From: Myroides odoratimimus
GTDB lineage: Bacteria > Bacteroidota > Bacteroidia > Flavobacteriales > Flavobacteriaceae
Length of the DNA stretch: 64,000 bases
Reading direction: 5' to 3'
Assembly: GCF_001485415.1 (NCBI RefSeq)
Contig: NZ_BCMQ01000019.1
Span: forward strand, 1-64,000
Shown here: positions 7,729-16,396 of the stretch, one piece after another
Layout: every line of letters starts with the position of its first letter
How positions within the stretch are numbered: the stretch's first letter is position 1
The notes under the pieces: generated by a model
Told to the model about the DNA's origin: nothing
Seen by the model: only the letters and a program-made list of their open reading frames with translations
Database searches by the model: none
Translations under genes and position numbers: made by a program

Positions 7729-8412
7729 TTATTCTCTTACTAGTTCAATACAGTTTGCATTCTCCTCTTTGTTTTCATGCTCTAACTTATAGATTAGGGC
7801 TTCCATCTTTCTATAAAAACTAAAATATGAAGCGAATACAAACAAAGTAAGTAATGATAAGGCATTAATAATCACCCCTAGCTCGATAATATACATAACA
7901 TCTACTCTAGTAGCGATACTATACTGATAGATACGCAACAAATAGATCAATAAGAAACTAACCCAAAGCAATAAAATCCAATAAGATCTAAACTTCTTTA
8001 GTCTTGTACTAGTATTTTTATGTATATAAAAGACTGCACTGATCGTCATCTTATTCAATAATCGATAAGGCATCACTAAATTAAAGACAGGTAAAAACCA
8101 TCCGAATATTATCCAATACTTAGAATCATTTAATCGAGTATCTAAAGACTGCATATTCACATAGGCTCTATAAAACCATACGATAAATACTATAAAGAAA
8201 AAAGCGGCAGCTACAATATTTAATACTGTCACAATGAAGTTTATAGTCTCGAACCTTACTAAATCTTTATTTACATATTGCACACCTAGATTCGCTTTAG
8301 TATATATATTGTGCTGGATTAACAAACAGTTCAAACTAGCTACTGAAGATATTATCAATAGCTTAATTGCGACTATTAAAGCATCACCTCGACTTACATT
8401 AGACAATAACAT
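7729..8412 (-). CDS. DUF4328 domain membrane protein
   Basis: 227 residues with about five hydrophobic helices (roughly 12-32, 58-82, 100-118, 145-165 and 175-197). The segment FYRAYVNMQSLDTR followed by W-x-x-FGWFLPVFNLVMPYRL is the DUF4328 signature. The function of DUF4328 proteins is unknown; in some bacteria they accompany signalling modules. The gene lies 22 bases after the secreted-protein gene and 23 bases before the unknown gene at 7007, so it is probably in one transcript with both. Confidence 0.8.
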   Translation of the reverse strand: MLLSNVSRGDALIVAIKLLIISSVASLNCLLIQHNIYTKANLGVQYVNKDLVRFETINFIVTVLNIVAAAFFFIVFIVWFYRAYVNMQSLDTRLNDSKYWIIFGWFLPVFNLVMPYRLLNKMTISAVFYIHKNTSTRLKKFRSYWILLLWVSFLLIYLLRIYQYSIATRVDVMYIIELGVIINALSLLTLFVFASYFSFYRKMEALIYKLEHENKEENANCIELVRE

Positions 8413-8434
8413 ATTTCTAATTTGTATTTATAGT

Positions 8435-9046
8435 TTACCTCCAAAGTTCTTGACTCTGAATCTTTATTTCTTTTACTGTATTTCCCTTTGTGTCTCCTAT
8501 TTTATTCTCACAAACTACCCAATACATTAGTTTTCTCTTACTCTTTGGGTTAGTATAAACACAGCTAAGCAAGGGAGAATCAGGACTGTTACCTCTACCA
8601 TTCTTATACTTCATAGGTGTAGTACAGTAAGGTTCTAATTCTTCTATCGTTGTATTATATAGATATGTAGGGTCTGCAAATTCTACTTTGCCTTTGGCAT
8701 CTTTGGTATATGTGCTTTGCATTAAAAACTGTAGCGTATAGAACAACTTCTCTCCCTGTTTTAGTTTCTCAACAGAAAAACGAGATTCTTCTGCAGTTTT
8801 ATACGGGATATAATACAAAGTATCTCCTTCAAAATTATCATATATACTGTAATCCATAGCTCCTTCTTTCATCTCTTTAGGGGCAATAGCTAAGGTCTTT
8901 AATATTTCTCTTACTTGATTATTATCTACATTCTCCTCTGTAACTAACTCCATTAATTGACCTATCTTCTGACTAAAAGATTGCTTCTGTGCACACATAA
9001 TTGTTACACTAAGAAAGGCTACCATAGTAAATACTATTCTATACAT
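8435..9046 (-). CDS. Secreted hypothetical protein
   Basis: 203 residues with a signal peptide (MYRIVFTMVAFLSVTIMCAQ, cleavage near Ala-Gln). The mature part is mostly polar, with short hydrophobic strands and three cysteines (in EPYCTTP, LLSCVYT and WVVCENK), which suggests a periplasmic or outer-membrane-associated protein. I do not recognise the family. It lies 54 bases downstream of the lipoprotein phosphatase gene and 22 bases upstream of the DUF4328 gene. Confidence 0.65.
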   Translation of the reverse strand: MYRIVFTMVAFLSVTIMCAQKQSFSQKIGQLMELVTEENVDNNQVREILKTLAIAPKEMKEGAMDYSIYDNFEGDTLYYIPYKTAEESRFSVEKLKQGEKLFYTLQFLMQSTYTKDAKGKVEFADPTYLYNTTIEELEPYCTTPMKYKNGRGNSPDSPLLSCVYTNPKSKRKLMYWVVCENKIGDTKGNTVKEIKIQSQELWR

Positions 9047-9100
9047 AATTCTCCTTTTAATTTCTCTAAATTAAAACAATTGAAAGTGAACACAAAATAA

Positions 9101-10147
9101 CTAGTACGTAAATTTCTGAATATATTCAGCTCGTTTCTCTTTACTTATTTTGAGTCCTTGCTCAATATAATTATCAACAGAACCGTACTCCTTCTCTATT
9201 CCTTCAAACATTGCTTGAATATAAATAGGCTTAATCCACGAAAAGTTCTCTATAACCTGATAGTTAATCTTCGGAAAGATCACTTTGCCTACTTTAGCAA
9301 GCTTCATTCTTCCCTCTACTTCACTTACTCTATAATTATTAGATAACATATATTCAGAAATGATAGTCTCTCTATCTACCTCTAAGATACTAAGTATCAT
9401 AGCTCCTATCATACCTGTTCTATCTTTACCTGCAGAACAATGGAACAACACTGCTTCTTTTGATTCAAAAACATCATCCATTATCTCTCTAACTAACTGT
9501 GGGTTCTCTGTCATATACAGTTTATAAAACTCCATCACTAGACTATCAGATTGTACAGGAGTCACTTTTCCTTTAAGCACATCCTTTTTAGTCTTAGAGA
9601 ACATATCCTCAGAATCGTCATACACTTGCACATTCTTATATACTACACCTTCTGGTACTCTATCAGGTTTCTTCGTCACTTCTTTATCCGTACGCAAGTC
9701 TATAACTGTTTTGACATTTAGATTTTCAAGTTTAGCATATTCTTTCTCCTTTAGCTTAGAGAGGTGGCCACTTCTAAAGAAATGCCCCCATATGACCTGT
9801 TTTCCGTCTTTATTTCTAATCCCTCCCATATCACGAAAGTTGTGAACCTTCTTAAACTCAATATGCCTATTTGATCGATACACAGTATCATGATTAGAAA
9901 TAACGGGAAATACTTGTCTTTCATTAGTTTTTACAAAATATTGACCTACCTCTGTCTCTACATGCGTACTTTGATCTAAGACAAGTTTTTCATCAGGAGT
10001 CAATTGCACCATATACCCTTTTTTGCTTTCTGTTACATTATCATTTTTATCTAAATCAGAAAAAGAAATAGGTTGATAAGCTTGATACGAACATCCTACA
10101 AAAAAAGTTGATATAAATATTATCTTGAATAAAGTATAGTAGCGCAT
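9101..10147 (-). CDS. Lipoprotein tyrosine phosphatase (Y_phosphatase3 type)
   Basis: About 348 residues from the Met at 10147. The signal peptide ends in the lipobox FVGC (Cys19), so the enzyme is anchored outside the cytoplasm. The phosphatase domain holds NFRDMGGIRNKDGK near 103 and the P-loop HCSAGKDRTG with catalytic Cys237 and Arg243, the Y_phosphatase3 signature. It removes phosphate from tyrosine or from phospholipid-like substrates; the substrate is unknown. The frame extends to 10201, but that start would bury the signal peptide. It heads a four-gene run of mostly unknown proteins. Confidence 0.85.
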   Translation of the reverse strand: MRYYTLFKIIFISTFFVGCSYQAYQPISFSDLDKNDNVTESKKGYMVQLTPDEKLVLDQSTHVETEVGQYFVKTNERQVFPVISNHDTVYRSNRHIEFKKVHNFRDMGGIRNKDGKQVIWGHFFRSGHLSKLKEKEYAKLENLNVKTVIDLRTDKEVTKKPDRVPEGVVYKNVQVYDDSEDMFSKTKKDVLKGKVTPVQSDSLVMEFYKLYMTENPQLVREIMDDVFESKEAVLFHCSAGKDRTGMIGAMILSILEVDRETIISEYMLSNNYRVSEVEGRMKLAKVGKVIFPKINYQVIENFSWIKPIYIQAMFEGIEKEYGSVDNYIEQGLKISKEKRAEYIQKFTY

Positions 10148-10226
10148 AAATATTGATATTACTGTTACTAACAAAAATAAGTATAATAATCTAGAATACA
10201 ACTTCTGACATAGTTATGAAAAAAAA

Positions 10227-10262
10227 GATCCCAAATGCAAGAAGCAAAATGGGATCCTTTAA
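10227..10262 (-). terminator. Terminator downstream of the catalase gene
   Basis: GATCCCA (10227-10233) pairs with TGGGATC (10250-10256), with A-runs and T-runs outside the stem. On the minus strand the hairpin is followed by TTTTTT. It lies 24 bases beyond the catalase stop. Confidence 0.75.
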
Positions 10263-10279
10263 AAATATATAGATAACTA

Positions 10280-11758
10280 TTATGAATTCATGTATTTACT
10301 GATGTCGAAGTTAAGTCCTTGTGCAACTCTAGTACCTAGTTCAACATTAGCTCTAAACCAGTGGCACAGCTGTCTTCCGATAATCTCATCACGCTTAGGC
10401 CCTTCTACACCACTCATTGCCGCAACGATATTAGCTACAGTATTTGTTTTCTCTTCAGCAGTCATAATCTCGTATAGTTTTCCTGGTTGACTGAAGTGGT
10501 CATTCTCTCCTTCTCCATTTCTATCATATCTATCAGCCACAACACTATGCAACTCTTGAGCTGGTTCTTTATAACTTTGATCTACTGTAATATTATCAAA
10601 GCTATTTGGGAAGTAGTTAGGTGCGTCATCACCATTACCATCTACTCTCATATAGCCATCTCTCTGATAGTTATTAGTCATAAATGGACAACGGTTCACT
10701 GGGATTTGCTCATAGTTAGTACCCAATCTATAACGTTGTGCATCTGGATAAGATAAAATACGACCTTGTAACATCTTATCTGGAGAGAATCCAATACCAT
10801 CTACAATATGTGTTGGCGCAAAAGCTGCTTGCTCTACATCTTGGAAGTAGTTTTTAGGCATTCTGTTTAATTCAAGTACCCCTACATCGATTAGTGGATA
10901 ATCACCATGTGGCCATACTTTTGTTACATCAAATGGATTAACAACTGCTTCTTTGGCTTGTTGTTCAGTCATCACTTGAATTTTTAGATTCCATTTAGGG
11001 AAATTACCATTAGAGATATTTTCATATAGATCTCGTTGTGCATAGTCCATATCAGTCGCTCTCATTTGGTCTGCTTCTGGCCCTGTAAGGTTTTTAATTC
11101 CTTGAGCTGTTTTAAAGTGGAACTTCACGAATACTCTTTCATTCTCGCTATTAATCATAGAGAAGGTATGGCTACCATATCCATTCATATGTCTAAATCC
11201 AAATGGAGTACCTCTATCAGACATCAAGATCAATACTTGGTGTAAACTCTCAGGGTTTAATGACCAGAAATCCCATACCATAGTAGGTGATTTTAGGTTA
11301 GTACCTGGGTGTCTTTTTTGAGTATGGATAAAGTCAGGGAATTTCTTAGCATCTTTAATAAAGAATACTGGTGTATTATTACCTACTAAATCCCAGTTAC
11401 CATCTTCTGTATAGAACTTCACTGCAAAACCACGTGGATCACGCTCTGAATCAGCAGACCCTTTCTCTCCCCCTACAGTAGAGAATCTAACAAAAACGTC
11501 TGTTTGTTTTCCTACTTCACTAAATAATTTAGCTTTAGTATATTTCGTGATATCATTTGTTACTGTAAATGTTCCATAAGCTCCTGAACCTTTTGCATGT
11601 ACAATACGCTCTGGAATACGCTCTCTATTAAAGTGAGCTAACTTCTCATGTAAAATATAATCTTCTAGTAATACAGGACCTCTAGCACCTGCTGTTAATG
11701 AATCCTCATGATCTACATAAGGTCTACCTGAAGCTGTTGTCAATTTCTGTTCTTTCAT
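10280..11758 (-). CDS. katA: Catalase, heme-dependent, small-subunit clade
   Basis: 492 residues, the usual length of clade 3 monofunctional catalases, which split hydrogen peroxide into water and oxygen in the cytoplasm. Catalytic His54 ([12 protein letters not shown]) and Asn127 (WDLVGNNTP) are present, as is the proximal heme ligand Tyr337 in [14 protein letters not shown]. The NADPH-binding region (about 180-220) is conserved. It is a single-gene unit with a -7 element at 11797-11804 and an 18-bp palindrome further upstream, at the position of an activator site. Confidence 0.97.
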   Translation of the reverse strand: MKEQKLTTASGRPYVDHEDSLTAGARGPVLLEDYILHEKLAHFNRERIPERIVHAKGSGAYGTFTVTNDITKYTKAKLFSEVGKQTDVFVRFSTVGGEKGSADSERDPRGFAVKFYTEDGNWDLVGNNTPVFFIKDAKKFPDFIHTQKRHPGTNLKSPTMVWDFWSLNPESLHQVLILMSDRGTPFGFRHMNGYGSHTFSMINSENERVFVKFHFKTAQGIKNLTGPEADQMRATDMDYAQRDLYENISNGNFPKWNLKIQVMTEQQAKEAVVNPFDVTKVWPHGDYPLIDVGVLELNRMPKNYFQDVEQAAFAPTHIVDGIGFSPDKMLQGRILSYPDAQRYRLGTNYEQIPVNRCPFMTNNYQRDGYMRVDGNGDDAPNYFPNSFDNITVDQSYKEPAQELHSVVADRYDRNGEGENDHFSQPGKLYEIMTAEEKTNTVANIVAAMSGVEGPKRDEIIGRQLCHWFRANVELGTRVAQGLNFDISKYMNS

Positions 11759-11796
11759 AATTATTATTTTTGTCGTTTATCTCTCTTTTTCTTTTA

Positions 11797-11804
11797 CAAA
11801 CTTA
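11797..11804 (-). promoter_or_regulatory. -7 element of the catalase gene
   Basis: The minus strand reads TAAGTTTG, matching TAnnTTTG, 38 bases upstream of the ATG. Confidence 0.5.
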
Positions 11805-11826
11805 CAGCTATAATCCACTGATAACT

Positions 11827-11870
11827 AGATTTTAGCATACTTTGAATCAATACATGTATTGATAAAATCT
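11827..11870 (-). promoter_or_regulatory. Palindromic operator candidate upstream of katA
   Basis: ATCAATACATGTATTGAT (11846-11863) is a perfect 18-bp palindrome. AGATTTTA (11827-11834) and TAAAATCT (11863-11870) form a second, outer inverted repeat. The site lies 42 or more bases upstream of the katA -7 element, where an activator such as a peroxide-responsive regulator could bind. The regulator is not identified. Confidence 0.45.
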
Positions 11871-12087
11871 ATCACTATTAAAAAACACATAACTCTTTTC
11901 AATACCTATAATTATTTAGTGCACTCAAATTTTAAGCCATTTCTATATCTAAAAATACGTTTTTTTTAGCTTATTAACTTTATTCTCTGATTATAAAATA
12001 GTTAATAATAATTTCAATTAAAATATATTTATCTCTGTAAATGCAGTATCTTTCTAACTCTTAGCAAATGGTAATTTTCAACACACA

Positions 12088-12849
12088 ATGAATACAGCAG
12101 AATTTAGCTTTATATGTTTTGATCAATTAAATTCAGTTCAGAAAGATAACTTAGTACAAAAAATTAAAGAACTAAGTAACTTACCACAATACTTACAGGC
12201 AGACAGTGGCAAAGTAAAATATTGGAATTCTATTTTTAAAGTATTTTCTAGTCAGCAATTTATAGTACTAGAGAATAATAACCTTGTTGCAACTATACAT
12301 TGTGTGCCTTTACATTTAACTAAAACAGAGTTCGCTAAACTCTCAGATGGAGGGTGGAGATGGGCATTAGAGAAATCATTTGCCGACCATGAACGTATCC
12401 TAAAACCAAATACTCTGTGTTGCTTATCTATTTTTACGAATAAGTCTTATTCTGAAAATGAAGTACACCAATATGTAATAAACAACCTAAAGCTTTATGC
12501 TACTCAAGAAGAATATCAAAACATTATCTGTCCCATAAGACCTAAGATGAAACAACATTATCCCTTACAAGATATAATGAATTATTCTCAATGGATTAAT
12601 AATTGGGGATTACCATACGATATTGAAATTAGAAAACACGTAATCAATGGAGCTATTATTCAAGGTGTCTGCACTACCTCATTCTACGTCGAAGGTACTA
12701 TTCTTCAATGGGAAAAATGGACTGGGTATACTTTTCAGTCTTCTGAAGAATACATTTTACCTATGGGATTAACTACGCTTAGAGTAAACGTTGAGCTTAA
12801 CAAAGGATATTATACAGAGCCTAATATCTGGATGATATATAAACTGTAG
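12088..12849 (+). CDS. GNAT-like protein, conserved
   Basis: 253 residues, soluble. The C-terminal half has a pattern I know from GNAT-type proteins of actinobacteria and others: WGLPYDIEIRKHVINGA, then W-E-K-W-T-G near 210, then PMG-LTTLRVN and G-Y-Y-T-E-P-N-I-W-M at the end. Those relatives are annotated as acyltransferase-like and have no firmly known reaction. The N-terminal half lacks an obvious acetyl-CoA-binding R/Q-x-x-G-x-G/A loop, so catalysis is unproven. It is convergent with the histidine-kinase gene, with only two bases between the stop codons and no terminator. Confidence 0.6.
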   Translation: MNTAEFSFICFDQLNSVQKDNLVQKIKELSNLPQYLQADSGKVKYWNSIFKVFSSQQFIVLENNNLVATIHCVPLHLTKTEFAKLSDGGWRWALEKSFADHERILKPNTLCCLSIFTNKSYSENEVHQYVINNLKLYATQEEYQNIICPIRPKMKQHYPLQDIMNYSQWINNWGLPYDIEIRKHVINGAIIQGVCTTSFYVEGTILQWEKWTGYTFQSSEEYILPMGLTTLRVNVELNKGYYTEPNIWMIYKL

Positions 12850-12851
12850 AT

Positions 12852-14864
12852 CTAGCTATTTTGAATAGAAAAAGAAATAGAAGTACCTATTCCTCTTTTA
12901 CTCTTTACAATAAGTTTTGAATTCAACCCTCGAAGTCGTTCTTCCATATTTTTAATTCCTAATCCACGCTTAACAGATTTAAAGCTAAATCCTTTACCAT
13001 TATCTATAACTTCCATACGGAAATATTGGTCTGATAGATATTCTATTACTAATTTACATTCTTTCGCTTCAGCATACTTCTGTACATTTTGAAATGCTTC
13101 TTGAAGAACTCTATAGATATTCACTTTTATCTTATGACTTAGTCTCTCTAGTTCTATTCTAGAGTCAATTTCAATACTAAAAACTGTACTGACATTTCTA
13201 TTTTGCAAATAAACTAACTCCTCTAAAAGCTGTCCAAAATTACTAACTAAGAACTTCTCTTCATTGTATAGCGCATGAGAACTATTTCTAATAAATAACT
13301 CTACTTCTTGTACTTCTTTGACTAAAGATTCTTTAACTAACTCAAGGTTATCATTTTCTAATTGTAAAAGAGAAAACCGAGTAACAAATAGCTTGTTCAA
13401 TACTCCGTCGTGTAATTCTTTTGCAAACTTCTTACGTTCGAGTTCTTGCGCTCTTGTTATACTATTCTGAATATGGATAATAGAATCATAATACTTTTCT
13501 GTATCCTTTTGGTACATTTGCACCAGAGCTATTTCCCTTGCCTTATTTCTATAGAAAATAACACATAGTATTCCAATAAAACTAAAAATAAGTGCTATAC
13601 TCGCATAAGTAATGAGATTATTCTGATCTTTTAAAATCTGATTAGATCGAATAAGCGAATCTGATTCATATTTTAGTCTAGCGAACTTACTTCTTACAGC
13701 ATTGATATCCTTATTTATCAATTCGTTAATCTGCTTATAATGATAAAAGTTAGATTTAGAGTCAATCTTATCATACATCATAAGTAATTCGATTGCCTTT
13801 TTCTGTATTCTTAGATCATCATATTGAGCAGCAGAAGAGAATACCTCTTCTAATAATTTAATCCCATTTACAAACTCCCCTCTTTCTAATTGATATTCAG
13901 CATATAGTATTTTATTCAGATTATAAGCATGATAGTTACCTATAGTTAGACTATGATCCATAGCTTCAACTATATAACTTATTACAGTATCATAGTTTTT
14001 ATACTTTAATTGAAGTGATGCATTCGTATGCAGGAGCATAGAATAAAAAGATTCTTTATCCTTATTCTCCAATTGTTCTAAATACCTAAAAGCTTCTTGA
14101 ATCGCTTCTTCTGCATCATTGTATTCGCCTTTCTCTATATAGGCTCGAGACAAATTATTTTTAATAGAAATCTTATTCATCAATATCTGTTCCCTTAAAT
14201 AGAAGTTTTTAAGTTCTTCTGAGTCTAAATATGCTTCAGCTTTTTTTAGCATAGTGATAGCCTCATCATTTTTATCTAAACCCAACTCTATCACGGCTAG
14301 TACAAATGCTTGACTATACAGAGTATGCTTTGATACATTATACCCATTTAATGATATAGCTTGTAACAGTTGTATATGAGCTTCTAAAAACACACCTCTG
14401 CTAGCTAGCAATATACTGAAATACAAATACGTTTTTTGAAGATCTTCAATATTCTTTATCCCCTTATAATATTGAGCTGATTTATTGTAATAATAATAAC
14501 TACTATCTGAAATAGCAGTATATTGATAATGCTCGCCTAAATCAAAATAGGCACTCGCTAGTGATGCACTATCCTTATTCTTTAATGCATTAAGATACTC
14601 ATAGGTTAACTTATTTTTTTCATTATAAACATCTTCTTTATTCGCTAAAGCATTTTGCTTATAATAATACGCGTTACCTAATAAAAGTAAACGTTTAGCC
14701 AAGCGACTGGTTTCCACATAATTAACAGAACAAACAACCTCTTTTTTATCTATTAAATCTAGTCCTTGTGTCTGTTTTTGTACACCTACTTGCCTCTCCT
14801 TACTTTTAGTACAACTAAGAAAAAAGGGGATTAATAAGCAATATAAAATGTATTTTTTAAACAT
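12852..14864 (-). CDS. TPR-containing sensor histidine kinase (NarL-partner type)
   Basis: 670 residues. A signal sequence ends in a lipobox-like LSC (Cys18). TPR-type helical repeats fill about 60-390, one transmembrane helix follows near 418-440, then a HisKA_3 domain with phospho-accepting His485 (AKELHDGVL) and an HATPase_c domain (DNGKGFSF, GLGIKNMEERL). The sensor part would be periplasmic and the kinase cytoplasmic. Kinases of this class phosphorylate LuxR/NarL-type response regulators, but none is encoded beside it, so its partner lies elsewhere. The signal is unknown. Confidence 0.9.
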   Translation of the reverse strand: MFKKYILYCLLIPFFLSCTKSKERQVGVQKQTQGLDLIDKKEVVCSVNYVETSRLAKRLLLLGNAYYYKQNALANKEDVYNEKNKLTYEYLNALKNKDSASLASAYFDLGEHYQYTAISDSSYYYYNKSAQYYKGIKNIEDLQKTYLYFSILLASRGVFLEAHIQLLQAISLNGYNVSKHTLYSQAFVLAVIELGLDKNDEAITMLKKAEAYLDSEELKNFYLREQILMNKISIKNNLSRAYIEKGEYNDAEEAIQEAFRYLEQLENKDKESFYSMLLHTNASLQLKYKNYDTVISYIVEAMDHSLTIGNYHAYNLNKILYAEYQLERGEFVNGIKLLEEVFSSAAQYDDLRIQKKAIELLMMYDKIDSKSNFYHYKQINELINKDINAVRSKFARLKYESDSLIRSNQILKDQNNLITYASIALIFSFIGILCVIFYRNKAREIALVQMYQKDTEKYYDSIIHIQNSITRAQELERKKFAKELHDGVLNKLFVTRFSLLQLENDNLELVKESLVKEVQEVELFIRNSSHALYNEEKFLVSNFGQLLEELVYLQNRNVSTVFSIEIDSRIELERLSHKIKVNIYRVLQEAFQNVQKYAEAKECKLVIEYLSDQYFRMEVIDNGKGFSFKSVKRGLGIKNMEERLRGLNSKLIVKSKRGIGTSISFSIQNS

Positions 14865-14969
14865 TACACTTCTTGATTCTAAGAAAAGTTAAATGTATGA
14901 AAAATTACGCTATCTCACCTATATCACCAACCTTTTTATTAATATTTTACACAATACTACTAAAATAAA

Positions 14970-16277
14970 TTAATACTCTTGCAATCCTTCCTTAAACACT
15001 TCTAAAGCTCTTTCTCTAGCAAACTTATGTTCAACTATTGGTTGTCTATAATAGAGTTCTCGCCACTCAGGAACCCATTTATCCATATAGCTTCCGTCTT
15101 TATCGAACTTTTTTGCTTGCTCTGTAGGGTTAAATATTCTAAAGTAGGGTGCCGCATCACAGCCACAGCCAGCTACCCATTGCCAATTCCCATTATTAGA
15201 AGCTAAGTCGTAATCTAGTAACTGTTGAGCGAAATATGCCTCTCCCCAACGCCAGTCGATCAATAAATGTTTTACTAAAAAGCTAGCAACTACCATACGC
15301 ACTCTATTATGCATAAACCCTGTAGCATTTAACTCTCTCATTCCAGCATCTACTAACGGATATCCCGTATTACCTTCACACCATGCCAAGAAGTCTGCCT
15401 CATTATTGCGATATTTTATACCCTCATATTTAGACTTAAAACAATGCTTTTCTACTGCAGGGTATAAATACATGATCTGACTAAAGAACTCTCTCCAAAT
15501 CAACTCTGATAGCCATACATCGTTTTCTTTTAAAGCAATACGTACACATTTCCTAATAGATACTGTACCGAAGCGCAATGCTGTACCCAATAGACTAGTC
15601 CCTTTTATACTTGGATAGTCTCTATACTGATCATACCTCGAGACGATAGCTAGATCTACTTCATTGGTTATCTTCCTGTTTTCAGAAGGACGATACCCTA
15701 GCTGTTCTAAAGATAGAATATCACTTTGAAAACGATGAAACAATACCTTTTCTAAGGCTACGGTATAATCAAACAAATGATTTTCTGTCAATAATGATCT
15801 CCATTTTTTAGCATAAGGAGTATATACTTGATACGCTGTGCCATCTTGTTTTAAGATTTCACCTCCTCTAAAAATAACGTGATCTTTATATTGATAAAAA
15901 AGGATATTCTTTTGTTGAAGAAAAGAAGCTACCTCTTGATCTCTTTGAATAGCCTGAGGCTCATAATCTTCATTGCTATAAACAGCCTTTATTAAATAGT
16001 TATCTGCTAATTGTTCGAATGCCTCAGATACTGTACTGTGATAACATTGAACGCTTGAATTATACTTCTTCAGCTCGTCATTTATCTTCCCGACCTGCTC
16101 GTGAATATACTGCACACGCCTATCCTCTACATTGCTAAACTGCTCTAAAATATCTTTATCAAAGATAAATAGAGGTAGAATAGGGTATCCACTCTCTGCT
16201 GCATGATAAAAGGCGACATTGTCTTCTAATCTTAAATCACGTCTAAACCAAACTACTACTACTTCTGCTTTTCTCAT
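14970..16277 (-). CDS. phrB: Deoxyribodipyrimidine photolyase
   Basis: 435 residues. The N-terminal photolyase alpha/beta domain (VVWFRRDLRLEDN at 8-20) binds the antenna chromophore. The C-terminal FAD domain contains ELIWREFF, GNTGYPLVDAGMREL, MHNRVRM and the Trp-rich segment DYDLASNNGNWQWVAG of class I CPD photolyases. It repairs UV-induced cyclobutane pyrimidine dimers using blue light. The gene stands alone, 105 bases upstream of the histidine kinase. Photolyase rather than cryptochrome is favoured by the conserved substrate-pocket motifs, although sequence alone does not fully separate the two. Confidence 0.93.
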   Translation of the reverse strand: MRKAEVVVVWFRRDLRLEDNVAFYHAAESGYPILPLFIFDKDILEQFSNVEDRRVQYIHEQVGKINDELKKYNSSVQCYHSTVSEAFEQLADNYLIKAVYSNEDYEPQAIQRDQEVASFLQQKNILFYQYKDHVIFRGGEILKQDGTAYQVYTPYAKKWRSLLTENHLFDYTVALEKVLFHRFQSDILSLEQLGYRPSENRKITNEVDLAIVSRYDQYRDYPSIKGTSLLGTALRFGTVSIRKCVRIALKENDVWLSELIWREFFSQIMYLYPAVEKHCFKSKYEGIKYRNNEADFLAWCEGNTGYPLVDAGMRELNATGFMHNRVRMVVASFLVKHLLIDWRWGEAYFAQQLLDYDLASNNGNWQWVAGCGCDAAPYFRIFNPTEQAKKFDKDGSYMDKWVPEWRELYYRQPIVEHKFARERALEVFKEGLQEY

Positions 16278-16315
16278 CGTTTTCTTATTTATCCCTAGAT
16301 TACCTTCGTATTATC

Positions 16316-16371
16316 AAAAAAGGGCTAAGCATTCTTTTATTCCCGAAAGATATAAAAGAATACTTAGCCCT
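16316..16371 (-). terminator. Terminator of the sdh-porin-transporter operon
   Basis: A perfect 20-bp stem, AGGGCTAAGCATTCTTTTAT (16321-16340) against 16352-16371, allowing one mismatch region near the centre. It is followed on the minus strand by TTTTTT (16316-16321). It lies 26 bases past the last gene of the operon. Confidence 0.85.
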
Positions 16372-16396
16372 ACTAAATCAAATTATAAACTACTTA

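Larger units (their letters stand above)
11759..12087. other. Intergenic region, 329 bp
   Basis: AT-rich spacer between the divergent katA and GNAT-like genes. It contains the katA -7 element and a palindromic regulatory candidate at 11827-11870. No open frame or structured RNA was seen in the remainder. Confidence 0.5.

Noticed and set aside
12840..12860. TAGATCTA palindrome between convergent genes as a terminator
   Set aside because: The stem is too short and has no T-run; the two stop codons are simply adjacent.
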